In this document: piece by piece, positions 1-10,320 of the stretch
Layout of the letters: every line of letters begins with the position of its first letter
Numbering within the stretch: position 1 is the stretch's first letter
NCBI GenBank assembly: GCA_958450365.1
Contig: CAUEEP010000400.1
Span: forward strand, 186,001 to 250,000
Direction of reading: 5' to 3'
Length of the DNA stretch: 64,000 nt
DNA from: Mesorhabditis belari
Taxonomy: Eukaryota; Nematoda; Chromadorea; Rhabditida; Rhabditidae
The notes under the pieces: model-generated
Databases searched by the model: none
What the model was told of the DNA's origin: nothing
Seen by the model: the letters and a program-made list of their open reading frames with translations, nothing else
Made by a program: the position numbers and the translations under genes

Positions 1-590
1 CTATTCCTTGTGGTCTGTTTGACCGTACACATATTGATCGTGATTCTGTCGATATCCGGGATCGTAGCTGTGTCGTCTTGGTTGAACGTTGAACGGCGTC
101 TTGTACTCACTGAACATTCTCAGATTGACTTTTAAAGGCATTAAGACACTAACTGCCGATGATAAATTCCCTTATCCGGAATGGGCAATTGGAAGGGTTT
201 CGGCTGACTGAAATTGGGTGTGTTGAATGACTTCAATGGACTAAACACCTGAGTTTTCTTTCGAGTCTTGGAACTTTGGCCGGACAATTCACCCTACCGC
301 CACTGAAAAATCTCTTATCGTCAGCCCAATCTAAGTGATTCTAAGTTTACCGTAATCCCTCAACGAGATGGCAAAAGGCCAGTAGAGAGAGAGTCTGGAA
401 TTCGCTTTTAGTTACAGGATTCATTACAGGATTCTAGTAGGGTTCGGGCCAAAGTCTGCACTGTACAGGACTAGAAAAACGTTTCAGTTGAAGCTGCCTC
501 TTTTCAATTTCATTTCAGAGTCGCGACTTGGGCAATTTCATCAACACGGCAAATGGCGAATTGAATGATTTACGACCGCCTACAGAACCA
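1..590. other. No recognisable gene
   Basis: I see no protein family, RNA gene or clear repeat here on either strand. The text 'ggccagtagagagagagtctggaattcgcttttagttacaggattcatt' near 376-425 recurs in diverged form near 54600-54650, so at least part belongs to the duplicated 3' flank of the lectin units. Confidence 0.5.
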
Positions 591-599
591 ACAGTGCGT

Positions 600-790
600 C
601 GAAAAAAAGCATCAATCGAATTATTGAGAACTTCAGGAACAAAAATCAAAGACAAACCGACGAGTTGAGGGACGAGAAGAGCGACCTTCACGAAGAATTG
701 TCAGTTTCCTCATGCTGATGTCCATTGATGTTCATTGATGTTTATCTAATAGTCTATTCAGGAGCGACGAGAGAGCAGCTTTAGTCGGAA
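600..790 (+). pseudogene. Relic of lectin stalk exons (convergent to L1)
   Basis: Two short coiled-coil-like exon relics. The first ends with DEKSDLHEEL at 699 and is followed by a donor (gtcagt) and a 62-nt intron. The second starts at 762 after tattcag and begins SDERAA. The exon boundary falls in codon phase 2, as in all stalk cassettes of the lectin family. The same pair lies tail-to-tail with the 3' end of lectin copies near 22.9, 24.9, 37.8, 40.2 and 54.1 kb. This copy has lost residues after SDERA compared with the others (SDERAKYLQLQAEF). No start codon or flanking exons were found, so it is a fragment. Confidence 0.5.
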
Positions 791-939
791 TTCTGGGTTT
801 TTGGGAAAACTTTTTATAAGAGATTTTGAACCAACAATTCAGAAATAAAGAAAAAGATAATGTGTAGTTGTTTGTTTTCAGAAGATTGTATAAAATGGGA
901 TTTATTGGTTTTTGCATAGAAAGGAACATAACGAATTCA

Positions 940-1279
940 TCAGAATTGAGAACTCCTTTTGCAGATAAGAAGACGTTTGATTGGTAGGAGACCAGACCGC
1001 CCATTTCCCATCGGGCTCCCAAGCTGAAACGTGTTCATTTCTGATGGAAATCCTTTGATAAAACACTTTGCGCTATTCCACAAAAAGAAATTTCCTCAGA
1101 TTGATCAAAATATTTTGCGATTAATTATGCTTTGGAAATTGGAATAAATATTGATGATTTCACGTTGAAAATCTCACCCTAGCGTGGGTGTTCGAACCCG
1201 GCTCTCCTTCATTCCAATTCGTGAAATCCACCGAACTTCCATCCGTCCATTCAAAAGCATTTTCTTTGTTCGAATTTCT
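940..1279 (-). pseudogene. C-type lectin domain 3' exons (L1), truncated
   Basis: The last two CTLD exons on the minus strand. The penultimate exon, 1279-1178, reads RNSNKENAFEWTDGSSVDF, with the WTDGS signature and a GEPGSN loop in the place of the Ca-binding EPN/QPD motif. The last exon (about 1024-940) carries the DGxW and LICK pattern but has a 1-nt deletion after AGC compared with its paralogues, so it is out of frame. Upstream lectin homology stops near 1302, where the BEL/Pao-derived sequence begins, so the rest of the gene is gone. Confidence 0.7.
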
Positions 1280-1311
1280 CTGAATAAAGAAATTTTCATG
1301 TTTAAACAGTA

Positions 1312-1879
1312 AAGTTTATTTCTCTTTGAAATCTATCGATGAATGTTCCCTCTGAATCATCCTTTTCCTGCAAAATCTTTCCGCGATTTCCCCAGCTATC
1401 AGCCAGCCAAAACATAGACAAATTCTAAACATTTCCCCCTCAACCTTTCGGTATATAAACCCTCCTGTGCTTTTATAAATATTCTGTCTGAACCATGGGA
1501 TAGAGACACATCTTATCCCGAACATTTTGGTGCGCAGTCCTGACCGATCATCTCTCAGCTCATCTCTTGGGGAATCTACTTCAGGTGGGAGCCCCTCAAA
1601 TTTTTGGGGAGGACCGACTGAATAGGGGTGATCCCGAGAAATTCGAGAGCCGATGAGAAGAGACCCAATTGAGAGGAGGCTGAAAGATTTATTCGGCTGG
1701 ACCCCCCTCCAAATCGAAGACTCGTCGATCCCGCGACGGTGTCAGTGATCAACCGAGAGCCCAACAAGCCTCATCAAGCCCACGGAAAACCCGACAATCC
1801 GACCGATCCAGCAAGAGCGTCGTGAAGCGACCACAAGCAAGGATCCCGAGCTCCAAGTCAAGCTCACCAAAGCCCTCCA
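1312..1879 (+). repeat. Inverted copy of the BEL/Pao 5' end (left arm)
   Basis: About 568 nt that match the reverse complement of 6127-6703, with a few substitutions and small indels. The arm includes the presumed LTR and untranslated leader and about the first 17 codons of the leader ORF, read outward-in from 1312. It joins the truncated RNase H sequence across 1880-2097. Confidence 0.85.
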
Positions 1880-2096
1880 GCTCGGGTCTGGGCCATTGGC
1901 CCTCTGGTTGTTGTAGGAAGCCGGGTCCATTCCACCATAGTTAATTTTTCTCGATTTTCGAAATTTCCATCCCTCTCGAAGCAATGTCGACTGGGTTTTC
2001 GTGGGTTCGCATATAATGGAAAGTTGCTTCGATGCTTGTAATTTCGGCGAGACGATTCTTCACGAAAACTGGTTTGTCGGCCGCATCTCCTCTTAT

Positions 2097-3120
2097 CTAG
2101 CCCAACACAACTTGGCTATCACTCCAGATTGTACAAGCATGAACTCTCGGAATGTTTTTTCTGATGGTTTTGGCTTTTCGAAGACCCAGTGTTGCAGCCG
2201 TGAGCTCGAGGCGGGGCACCGTGTTTTCGCCTAGTGGAGTCACTTTAGATTTCGCCATGAGGAGGTGCGGGAGATGGTCGGAGTTCTTGACTTGGAGATA
2301 TGCACAGACTCCAATTCCCACAAGGCTCGCGTCAGTGAAGACATGTAGGATCAATTCGCCTGGGATTGTTGGTAGCACATTCCTGGGTATTGTGATGATT
2401 GCCGAGTTCGTTTTGATCAATTCGTTGGCAATCTCGGGTGGCAAGGGTTGATCCCATTTCAGATCCAACTTCCAAGTCTTCTGGATGACACTTTTGAGAG
2501 GAAGCCAAATCGGTGCGAAGTAACCCATTGGGTCGTAGAATCTGGTGAGATTCGAGAGAGGTGACCGTTTGGTTGTGGTGGTCCATTCATTTTTTGGGAT
2601 TCGGAAGACGATGGAATCGGTTTCGATGTTCCATGTGTGCCCCAAAACGTTGTACTTGGTTTTTTCGAATCTCCATTTCTTATTGTTCGACGGAGAATTG
2701 CTGACGAGATCCCTTAGCTCCATGCTGGCTTCTTGCAGCTTTTCCTTTGTGTATTCGATTTTGTTCTTGACCTCATCGGCAGTGTTTCCGGTGGCCAACA
2801 TGTTGTCGACGTATGTTCCTTTGAGCACTTCCTCATTTCTTGGATCGCTTTCGTTGAAGAGCATTTTGAGGGTACCAGCCAGAAGGAAGGACGAACATTT
2901 CAAACCGAAGTTGAGTCGTGTGAAACGCATGTGTCGAATGTTTTCTTTCGTTATTGGTTTCTTCCAATCTTTGGGAACCAAGAATCTCAAGAGGTCCTTG
3001 TCGTAGGTGTTGAGTCCCAGTTAGAGGAAAGCTTGCTTTATGTCACCCATGGCAACGTGAGGAGCCGTTCTGAACATCAACAGAAATTTTACCAAATCCA
3101 TGTGCTTGACTGGTCCTCTG
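2097..3120 (-). pseudogene. BEL/Pao reverse transcriptase and partial RNase H
   Basis: The long minus-strand frame 2990-2097 carries the RT palm, with YVDNML where the YxDD active site is expected, so the second Asp is Asn. Conserved BEL/Pao text follows: FYDPMGYFAP, then an RNase H start with FTDAS and a later WSDSQVVL. Just upstream, the RT fingers (GDIKQAF) are in the same frame but are cut by a TAA at 3023-3025, and a frameshift near 3120 separates them from the preceding pol frame. RNase H ends early and no integrase follows. Plus-strand ORFs over 2545-3980 are antisense shadows. Confidence 0.85.
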
Positions 3121-3715
3121 TCATGTGGGAGTTCAGAGATGTTCGGCCTTTGCGTGCTGCAGACCCGTTGTGCACAATGCGGAACTTCTTAGTTACCACA
3201 TGGAATGGGTTGTAGACACACTTTCCTCCTGGAGGGTTCTGGATTTCTTCGTCGGGAATTTGTTCAATGATTCCGTCTTTTTTCCAGAGTTCGAATCCCT
3301 CTTTGGTTTTGGGGATTGTTTCGGGACTCTTCGAGGCATTCTTTGTCCAAGCGATCAATTGTTGGATGGCCAGTCCTTCGTTTGAATCCAGTTGGACGTT
3401 TTCGTCGATTGGAATCGAGATGAGGAACCTGTTGTTCACGAACTTTGTCGATTGTTTGAACTTTTCGTATGTCTCTTGGTCATCGTTTTTGGTGTCTCTT
3501 TGGTCTTCGATGCCAATGTTGTCGAGGCTCAACCATTTTACGACTTCTTCTTGCATCACGCTGTCTTCATCGATGATAGATATTCCGTTGGCACATATAG
3601 CTCCTTCTTCGATGTTTTCCTCTTCAGCGGTGACACCATAGTTGAGTGGATTGTCCCCTCCAGACAAGACGACGCCCAATTTTGTGTCGATGATGTGGAG
3701 ATTGGCAATTTTTCC
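3089..3715 (-). pseudogene. BEL/Pao pol: protease-RT linker and RT N-terminus
   Basis: The frame contains LGVVLSGG and, further on, RFLISIP, GGKCVYNPFHVV and IVHNGSAARKG, which are typical of the start of BEL/Pao reverse transcriptases. It is in the same frame as the protease ORF upstream, separated by one TGA at 3716-3718. At its 3' end the frame runs out near 3089 because of an indel near 3120, after which the RT continues in another frame. Confidence 0.8.
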
Positions 3716-3718
3716 TTT

Positions 3719-4570
3719 TCATTTGTTGATAACGAGGTTCCAGAAGCCGGCGATTCCAAGTAGTACATGTGGTTGTCTCTTCTCGGTCTGTATGTGTCCA
3801 CGAAGTTTTTCTGGTTTGATGTTGGAGATGGCAATTGATCGCAATTTTGCTGTGATCTGCGAAATACCTCGAGCAGCCAAAGGGAAGGTGCTTCCATCAA
3901 GTAATTCGAGTTCGACGTTTGCAGCTTGGAACGGTAGTTTCTTTGTTTGGCCACCAAAGGTCGTGACATCCATGGATTGATGAGCAGCTTTTTCGATTCC
4001 TAGGAGTTCGAGAAGGTCGAAGGATACGTAGCTGAAGTCGCTGCCACAATCGAAAAAGATAGACGTTTTGACCCTTTTGTTGTTCTTTGGATTTCTCACG
4101 ATCGCTTGGATGGTCATTAGGAGAACACCCTCTGGGGCCTTGCAATCAAGGGCCGTTGGCGCATCATCGATGGTTGCTGCAGCGGTGTTCCTTTCTGTCG
4201 ATGGATTGGGGAGGTTGCAGATTGAAGAGTGGTGTTTCTTCTTGCACTTTCGATTTGCTTGGACATTTGGCCACGTTGTGTCCTTCTTGGAGACAGTTGA
4301 AGCATTTTTGGGTTGCTTGGAGATGGCGTTTCTTTGCTTCTGGGTTTGCAAATTTCCTGCACTCCAGTGATGCGTGCATTTCCGAGCAGTAGGCACATGC
4401 TTTTCGTGGAGATTTCTTGGTTCTTGTTTGCGTTTCGCTTGTATTGGGTGGGTTGGGTTTTCTGTGGAACTCGTTTTGTCCTTTCTCCAGTGGTCGGGCT
4501 TTCTTTGAGTAGGTGGTGACCATTGTTGTGGCTCTTTCGTGTCGTTTGAAGTGATGCTGTCGCTCGGCAC
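3719..4570 (-). pseudogene. BEL/Pao aspartic protease region
   Basis: The frame overlaps the 3' end of gag (4164-4570) and then gives a retropepsin-like domain. The active-site segment reads FFDCGSDFSYVS, where Asp is followed by Cys-Gly-Ser rather than Ser/Thr-Gly. Flap-like and C-terminal segments follow (ATFGG-like, LLGIAGFWNLV). This is the position and type of the DUF1758/A17-like protease of Pao elements. A TGA ends the frame at 3716-3718; in an intact element it would read on into RT. Confidence 0.75.
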
Positions 4571-5420
4571 CAGATTTCACGATTCTTGCCAAGGTTTTCC
4601 TGAGGTCGCCGAGTTTCCATACGGGAGAAGATAATTTCATTTGGAAGACGCTGGACTCGACCCATCTAGGAAGGGCTTTTTCGATTGCCAGTCGAATGGC
4701 TTCGGCTTCGACGTCCATTTTCAATGTCTCCGCTTGTTGGAGTAGAGCTTCAATTTCATCAACCAATTCCACAGTTTCGCTGTATGATTCGCCGTAGGGT
4801 CAGAGTGACAAGAATTGCGAGAAAATCTTGTTTCTGAGTGACTGTTCGTTGCCGAATCGTTCTTTTAATCGAGTTCTGACGAGGTCGTAGTTTTCTTCGG
4901 AAAGTTCGAAACCAGCAATTGCTTGCTTGGCCCGTCCATCGAGTGAATCGAACATGTATGCGAGCTTGACAACCTTTGGCCAATTCTGTGAATCGATTGT
5001 TTGGTCGAAGGCTTGTGTGAACAGTCGGAACTTGCTTTCATCCCCATCAAATCTTGGTAGCGGAATTTTGGGGAGAAGAAAAGACTGTGGAACAGATGGA
5101 TTTGGAGCAGCGTAGAAAGGAGGGGTAGTTATTGTGGGTGAGGAAGTGGTGATGGTTGGTGAGAGCTCTCGGAATGCTTGGTGGGCACGATGCTTGAGAC
5201 GTTCCAATAGCACCGCGTGCTTTGAAGCTGCCTCCAGCACTTCATTGGCTCCGTCATTTGAATCCAGATGTCGCTCCATTGCTTCCGCCTCTTTTACCCG
5301 TGCTTCTTCGCCAAGTGATGCGATGTAGTCTAACCATAGTTTCTGGGCCACATCCATCTCCTTTTGGGCTGACACGATTTCACCAAGGAATATCTCGATC
5401 GAGTCTGCGGCTTTGTTGAT
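4164..5420 (-). pseudogene. BEL/Pao gag with DUF1759-like domain and CCHC zinc knuckles
   Basis: The gag frame from about 5420 to 4164 contains IPLPRFDGD, a helical core with GRAKQAIAGFEL and LKERFGN (the DUF1759 pattern), a helical linker and two zinc-knuckle-like segments. The first is CAYCSEMHASLEC. The second, CFNCLQEGHNVAKC, fits CX2CX4HX4C. A TGA at 4800-4802 interrupts the frame after FSQFLSL. The N-terminal stretch beginning MTAVMKGKV (5522) is in another frame, so an indel lies near 5415. Confidence 0.8.
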
Positions 5421-5542
5421 TCAATGTCGTTTGACAAGAGATCGCCTTCGAGTGATACGTCACTTTTTTTGATTCGCTCGAGAATCCCGGTGATTTTTGT
5501 GACGGCTCTGGTTACTTTCCCTTTCATCACGGCAGTCATCTT

Positions 5543-6175
5543 TTACTGTCGATTGTTGAAGGTGATGGTAAGCCGGCTGGAGTCGAAGCGAATGGTTCTG
5601 GCGGCCGCAGCAATTGCCTGTGCTGCCCGTCGTTTCGCTCCTCGATTGCGAGGTTTTCTTTTTCGTCTTGGTGATGTCTGGCGAGAAACGTCGACCGTGG
5701 TGCTTGTACCGGGTACTGCTTCTTCAGTACTTTGAGGTTGACTTTTTGACTCTGGGTTGAAGATCACGTCTGAGTCCACCGTAGGAATGGGCGTTGATAC
5801 GCGATATTCTCCTGATGATTCTTCTTGAGTTGTGAAAATCACGCCGTTTGGAATGGGTGCTGGTACGTGATGTTCTTCAGGAGCTTCTTCTTGGCTGGAT
5901 GGAGCAATGTCCTTTGGGCTTTCTGCTGTATGGGTCACCGGAGATTGTTCTCGTCTTCTAATCGCGAGGGCTCTTTTGAAGTGGCGAGCGACTGCAGACG
6001 GAACGTTGTGGTGACGGAGCAATTGGGTGACAGCTATCAAGTTGTCGTTGAAGTCCAGACGGAGAGCGATTTCTTCGGCTGGCTTGGCGAGAAAACCTTC
6101 GACGAGGGCTTCTATAGATGAAGGCTTTGGTGAGCTTGACTTGGAGCTCGGGACCCTTGCTTGTGGTCGCCTCAC
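5543..6175 (-). CDS. Leader ORF upstream of gag in the BEL/Pao element
   Basis: A 210-residue frame starting MRRPQARVPS, rich in Ser, Pro and Arg, with a basic C-terminal stretch (SPRRKRKPRNRGAKRR) and ending NNRQ. It lies between the 5' terminal repeat and the gag start, and its first codons are inside the terminal repeat. I recognise no domain. It could be an N-terminal gag extension cut off by the TAA at 5540-5542 or a separate accessory ORF. It is undamaged within itself. Confidence 0.5.
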   Translation of the reverse strand: MRRPQARVPSSKSSSPKPSSIEALVEGFLAKPAEEIALRLDFNDNLIAVTQLLRHHNVPSAVARHFKRALAIRRREQSPVTHTAESPKDIAPSSQEEAPEEHHVPAPIPNGVIFTTQEESSGEYRVSTPIPTVDSDVIFNPESKSQPQSTEEAVPGTSTTVDVSRQTSPRRKRKPRNRGAKRRAAQAIAAAARTIRFDSSRLTITFNNRQ

Positions 6176-6703
6176 GACGCTCTTGCTGGATCGGTCGGAT
6201 TGTCGGGTTTTCCGTGGGCTTGATGAGGCTTGTTGGGCTCTCGGTTGATCACTGACACCGTCGCGGGATCGACGAGTCTTCGATTTGGAGGGGGGTCCAG
6301 CCGAATAAATCTTTCAGCCTCCTCTCAATTGGGTCTCTTCTCATCGGCTCTCGAATTTCTCGGGGTCACCCCTATTCAGTCGGTCCTCCCCAAAAATTTG
6401 AGGGGCTCCCGCCTGAAGTAGATTCCACAAGAGATGAGCTGAGAGATGATCGGTCAGGACTGCGCACCAAAATGTTCGGATAAGATGTGTCTCTATCCCA
6501 TGGTTCAGACAGAATATTTATAAAAGCACAGGAGGGTTTATATACCGAAAGGTTGAGGGGGAAATGTTTAGAAATTGTCTATGTTTTGGCTGGCTTTTGG
6601 CTGGGGCTGTTTTTGGCTGGGGAAATCGCGGAAAGATTTTGCAGGAAAAGGATGATTCAGAGGGAACATTCATCGATAGATTTCAAAGAGATAAACTTTA
6701 TCG
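6127..6703 (-). repeat. BEL/Pao 5' end (right arm of inverted repeat)
   Basis: Reverse complement of 1312-1879. In element orientation it starts ATAAAGTTTATCTC at 6703, passes through the presumed LTR/leader and runs into the leader ORF. Sequence beyond 6703 does not continue the lectin sequence seen left of 1302, so the two outer flanks are not the two sides of one simple insertion. Confidence 0.8.
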
Positions 6704-7640
6704 GAAGAATTTCCGAACACAATGCTTTTAGCTATATGTATCATGAGCATCACATAGATTCATTAGCTCAAAATTGCACCTCGTGCACCCGAAAATGCGC
6801 GATGAGACCGGTGTTGACAGGCTTTCCTCTGCTCCTATCTTTAAGGTTCTAAATTCTGTTTAGATAGCTGGTCTAATATTATAGAAAGAATTGATAATGT
6901 TTGTGTTGACGAAGCGTCAATCCGTTGTGTACTTGTATCACGAGCGGGCTTTATGCTGAATATTGCGTGTTCTTGTTATATTGTGGGGGTTTTGGGGTAA
7001 CCCGTTTAACCTTTTGTTCTATTCGGCTTCTGAAACGAAATCATCCCCAATGATAGTATTGAAGCCGGTCACGCCTCGAACTATTGAATTCAGCCTATTC
7101 AGCCTGCTGGCACTTCTTCAAAAGAACAACCGGCTCCTCTCTAATAGTAATGCACCCTGAACCTTCGCTAAATTGCTCGAAGTCTCGAAAACCGATCAGA
7201 ACCTATCGATCTGGGGTCGGAAAATGTAGCTGATGATGAGATCTTGTGGGGGATTTGAGTATTGAGCTTCTGCGAAAACCTCGAAACCGTAAAATAGTCA
7301 TCAACTCGACTCGGCGGGGTGCACTACTATTAGAGAGAATACCGTAACTAGCTAAGATTTATATTTCTGATTTTTCTTTTTATCTTTGTTTTCTATCAAC
7401 TATTTAAGCATAAAGTTTTATTGAGATATAACATTATTTTGAGATATCACAGTTCAGTATCACAATTCTTTTATGCCGTTTCAATGACCTTTTGATGGAT
7501 GAACAGTCACGGTGGTCGAACTTCTTGTGCTTGCCGGCTTTTCTTTCGGTTTTCCGAGGAAAAGTGCGGTGATTATACTAAAATGAGAAGATTTCTGCTA
7601 CAACATTGTAAGTGTTAAAATGAGCGTAATCTACAGTAAA
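6704..7640. other. No recognisable gene
   Basis: I see no protein family, RNA gene or strong repeat here. Confidence 0.4.
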
Positions 7641-7660
7641 ATATGGTTTTGTGCACTAAC

Positions 7661-7812
7661 CTCAAAGCAAGGTTGAAGAGAAAAGCGTGGCTGAAATCAC
7701 GAACAGACATCAACATATTGGCAACATCCCAGTTGAAAAATAAATTCGAAACGTTTCCAACGAAATAGAAACCAATAGTGTAAGTGAAAGTAACCAGAGA
7801 ACTGATGATCAT
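7661..7812 (-). pseudogene. Possible exon of a nematode seven-transmembrane receptor
   Basis: An open stretch bounded by an acceptor (tctctttag, at 7813) and a donor (GAG|gttagt, at 7660). It encodes two hydrophobic segments, LVTFTYTIGFYFVG and FSHAFLFNLAL, around a polar loop. This is compatible with a serpentine chemoreceptor but too short to assign. No adjoining exons could be joined with confidence, so a lone relic or a chance ORF is also possible. Confidence 0.22.
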
Positions 7813-8189
7813 CTAAAGAGATTCGTTCAAGAGAGGTAGAGCCTTCACCAACTTGTGTCATCAACAACATCTCTGCTCGGCTGGCGTGGCCGCTGTGTTT
7901 TAGCTAAAAGTTCTTTGAATCAAAAATTGCATTGCCAGTCTTCTGGTGCAGTTGGCTTGGTTTTGCCTCAATTGTGTCTGTCTATGATCTTGATTGCTTT
8001 CCTATTTCAACCCGGCTTCAGCCTTCCTGGTATTGATTCCAAAGATGTTCTAGCCCGATTGTAAAAGCCATATCCTGACCTGACCTTTGCGCTTGCCTGA
8101 TCTGGCCTTACTGCAGGCCCTACAAAGGTTCCTGAGTTTCCAGGAACTGACTTCTGGCAGGTTTAACATTGCTTGGTCTAGCTTAGCTT

Positions 8190-8340
8190 CCTTCCTTTCT
8201 TCCTTCTTCCTTACTTTCTTCTTACTTTCTTCTTACTTTCTTACTGCTTTCTTCTTTCTTCCTCCTTTCTTCCTTCTTCCTTTCTTACTTTTTCCTTCCT
8301 TCCTTACTTCTTCCTTTCTTTCCTCTTCCTTGTGTTTTCT
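8190..8340. repeat. CT-rich simple repeat
   Basis: Imperfect cttcctttctt / ttactttcttctt tandem runs on the plus strand. Any ORF through it encodes only Phe, Leu and Ser and is a composition artefact. Confidence 0.85.
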
Positions 8341-9058
8341 ATTTCTGCTTGGGCAAAGAAGGCCAAAACCGGAGATAAGGCCAAAACCAGACCAAAACCA
8401 TTTCATGACTCCCCCAAGTACGTATTAAATCGAGCTTTTTGATCTCTGCGTTTTTATGATTTTCCCTACTTTCACTTCATCCGCTTGATTGAGTTTTTGG
8501 GGTTTCTTCTAGGAATTGAATTATCGCAGATCGGGCTCTAAAATGAGTCAAGGAAATGTACTTCAAAAGTTTTTTTAGTCAAAACTTCTAACAATCGAAA
8601 ATTGAGTCAAATGGGAACAGTTACGCGTACTTTCCATCCCACCGAGACAAACCTTTTTCATTTTACGTCTGATAACAAAATCGAGGGCACAAGTGAGAAA
8701 ATATGGAGCGTAAACGACGAATGGATCGTAGAAGTACATCCAGCCACTATAAAGCTGTTCTTGGCAGAGTTCACCCAAGTAGCCGATCGCAAATCGAAGG
8801 GCGTACGGTATGAGAACTTGGAGATAAGGCAATCGCATTGAGTATCGGAAATAGGCACCGTCAAAAGCAAGAGCAAAGAAACGACTGAATCGGTGAAATT
8901 GTTAACATCAGATGGGTTTCCGTCATTTAAAGGTAATGTAAAAGTTAGAGTTTTAGAGTAAAACTCTAAACCACACCCAATCCGTACCCTTTGCTTTCTT
9001 TTTCTGCTCTTAAAACTTGCAAAACCGTATTGAAGCTGGCTTTGGGGGTGGCTGCTTT

Positions 9059-9259
9059 GCGCCAATTTTTTTTCGCTTTCTTCTAGCTTGCTAGGAGGTT
9101 GCGCAACCCGCCATAGCTTGCTTCTAAGTAAGCCAATCTTTATGATCTTTGTGTCATTTTGTTGCACTTGCTAAGATCTACAAAATGACACCAAGATCAT
9201 AAAGATTGGCCTACTTAGAAGAAAGTTATGGCGAGTTACGCGAAAGACCCAGTTGGCGC
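9059..9259. repeat. Hairpin-forming inverted repeat (MITE-like)
   Basis: The left arm starts gcgccaat at 9059 and the right arm ends gttggcgc at 9259. The best-matched part is ccaatctttatgatctt (from 9134) against its complement from about 9190. Arms of about 100 nt surround a loop of roughly 18 nt centred near 9171. No coding content. A miniature inverted-repeat element is the simplest reading. Confidence 0.7.
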
Positions 9260-9411
9260 AAATTAACCAACCCCGCTGGATTTCCCTTACAATTAGATCG
9301 GTGCCAAGCTACCGTACTATGTCTCAATACGGTTCCTCTTGTCAGCTGGATCCAGTAACTGTAACCAGGATGCTCAACCACTCAAAAAAAAAGGAAGAAA
9401 AAGTGACCAAC

Positions 9412-9551
9412 CTCAACGAGATGCAAAATTGACAATATTGAGACATATCGCTGAGACCATAACGAACAATGTAAAACGAATTAATTTGTGAGAGCCAAAG
9501 AACCATTTGATAAGGGCAGCTAAATCTTAGGTTGGGTACTTGATATTGCAA
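9412..9551 (-). pseudogene. Possible receptor-like exon
   Basis: A minus-strand open stretch ending at a good donor (TTGAG|gttggt at 9411) with moderately hydrophobic text (FSCPYQMVLWLSQINSFYIV). It may belong with the hydrophobic exon at 7661-7812 but intermediate exons are not visible. Very uncertain. Confidence 0.15.
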
Positions 9552-10320
9552 AGTAAAGTTTATTACATAGATTCTAAATAGATTAATGAAGCTATTTTTA
9601 TGAAACTATTTATCGTTAAGGGCCTAAAACAAATCAAGGGAGCCGACGCCTTTCTTCCATGGAGCATCGTTTTCACAGCTATTGGAGGGGAATTTCAATC
9701 GATGAATCGAATGGGCGACAACAACAATCGGAAACAGAGATAGTGCAGTGATAAATCAAACATTTTTTGTGTATTTGTTAGCGAGAAGTGAAATCCGATC
9801 TCCTCAATGCGAAACTGACGAACACGAACGGTAATGTGCAGTTGTGTGTTTCCAGAAGACTGAATAAGATTGGATCATTGGTTCTTGTCCACATAAAGGA
9901 AAACAAAGCATTTATAAGAATTGAGAGCCCCTTTTGCAGATAAGACCAGACTGATAGTCTGGTCTGTATAAAGAATCTGGCTCAAAAACTCAAAACTCAC
10001 AGAAATCCATCTGCTCATTTTTTGCCTCCACGTGCCAACGACTAAACGGCTTCCGGAAATCTCCTCGAGAAATTGTGAGTTGATCCGTGAAATTACATCA
10101 ACATCCCTTCCCCAACGCTCTTCCCCAAACATTTGCCGAATACCTAAGAAAAATTTCATTCGTTTCGACCATTTGCAGGGTGATCAAGCCGAATTTGGCC
10201 GATCAACTCAAGAAGAATCCGGCTCCAATTGGATAAAATGCAGGACTGGATAAAGACTGGATAAAGACTGGATAAAATGGGATTTATTGGTTTTTGTCCA
10301 CAGAAAAGAACACAAAGCAT
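9552..10320. other. Diverged 3' flank of lectin L2
   Basis: From about 9838 to 9950 the sequence repeats the lectin 3' untranslated region (tgtgtgtttccagaagactgaataagattgg and the following ttcttgtccacataaagga), so it is a partial duplicate of the flank just 3' of L2. The rest holds nothing I recognise. Confidence 0.5.

Larger units (their letters stand above)
1312..6703 (-). mobile_element. BEL/Pao retrotransposon, decayed, with inverted terminal copies of its 5' end
   Basis: A minus-strand BEL/Pao element. In order from 6703 it has a leader ORF, gag with a DUF1759-type domain and CCHC knuckles, an aspartic protease, reverse transcriptase and the start of RNase H. Integrase and a normal 3' LTR are absent. 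Instead, RNase H breaks off near 2097 and the element ends in an inverted copy (1312-1879) of its own 5' end (6703-6127). An LTR retrotransposon should have direct, not inverted, terminal repeats, so this is a rearranged copy. There are nonsense codons in gag, in the protease-RT linker and in RT, and at least two frameshifts. It cannot be autonomous. Confidence 0.85.

Noticed and set aside
2545..3980. Plus-strand ORFs of 86-160 codons
   Set aside because: Antisense to BEL/Pao RT and protease, which match known motifs on the minus strand.
1312..6703. A DNA transposon with long terminal inverted repeats
   Set aside because: The interior is clearly BEL/Pao gag-pol and the arms include the gag leader, so the inverted ends come from rearrangement of an LTR element.
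8087..8428. 113-codon ORF
   Set aside because: Runs through the CT-rich simple repeat; its composition explains its length.
8575..9167. Overlapping ORFs on both strands (79 aa plus, 87 and 169 aa minus)
   Set aside because: Neither strand shows a domain, splice sites or a repeat partner; I cannot choose, so none is listed as a gene.
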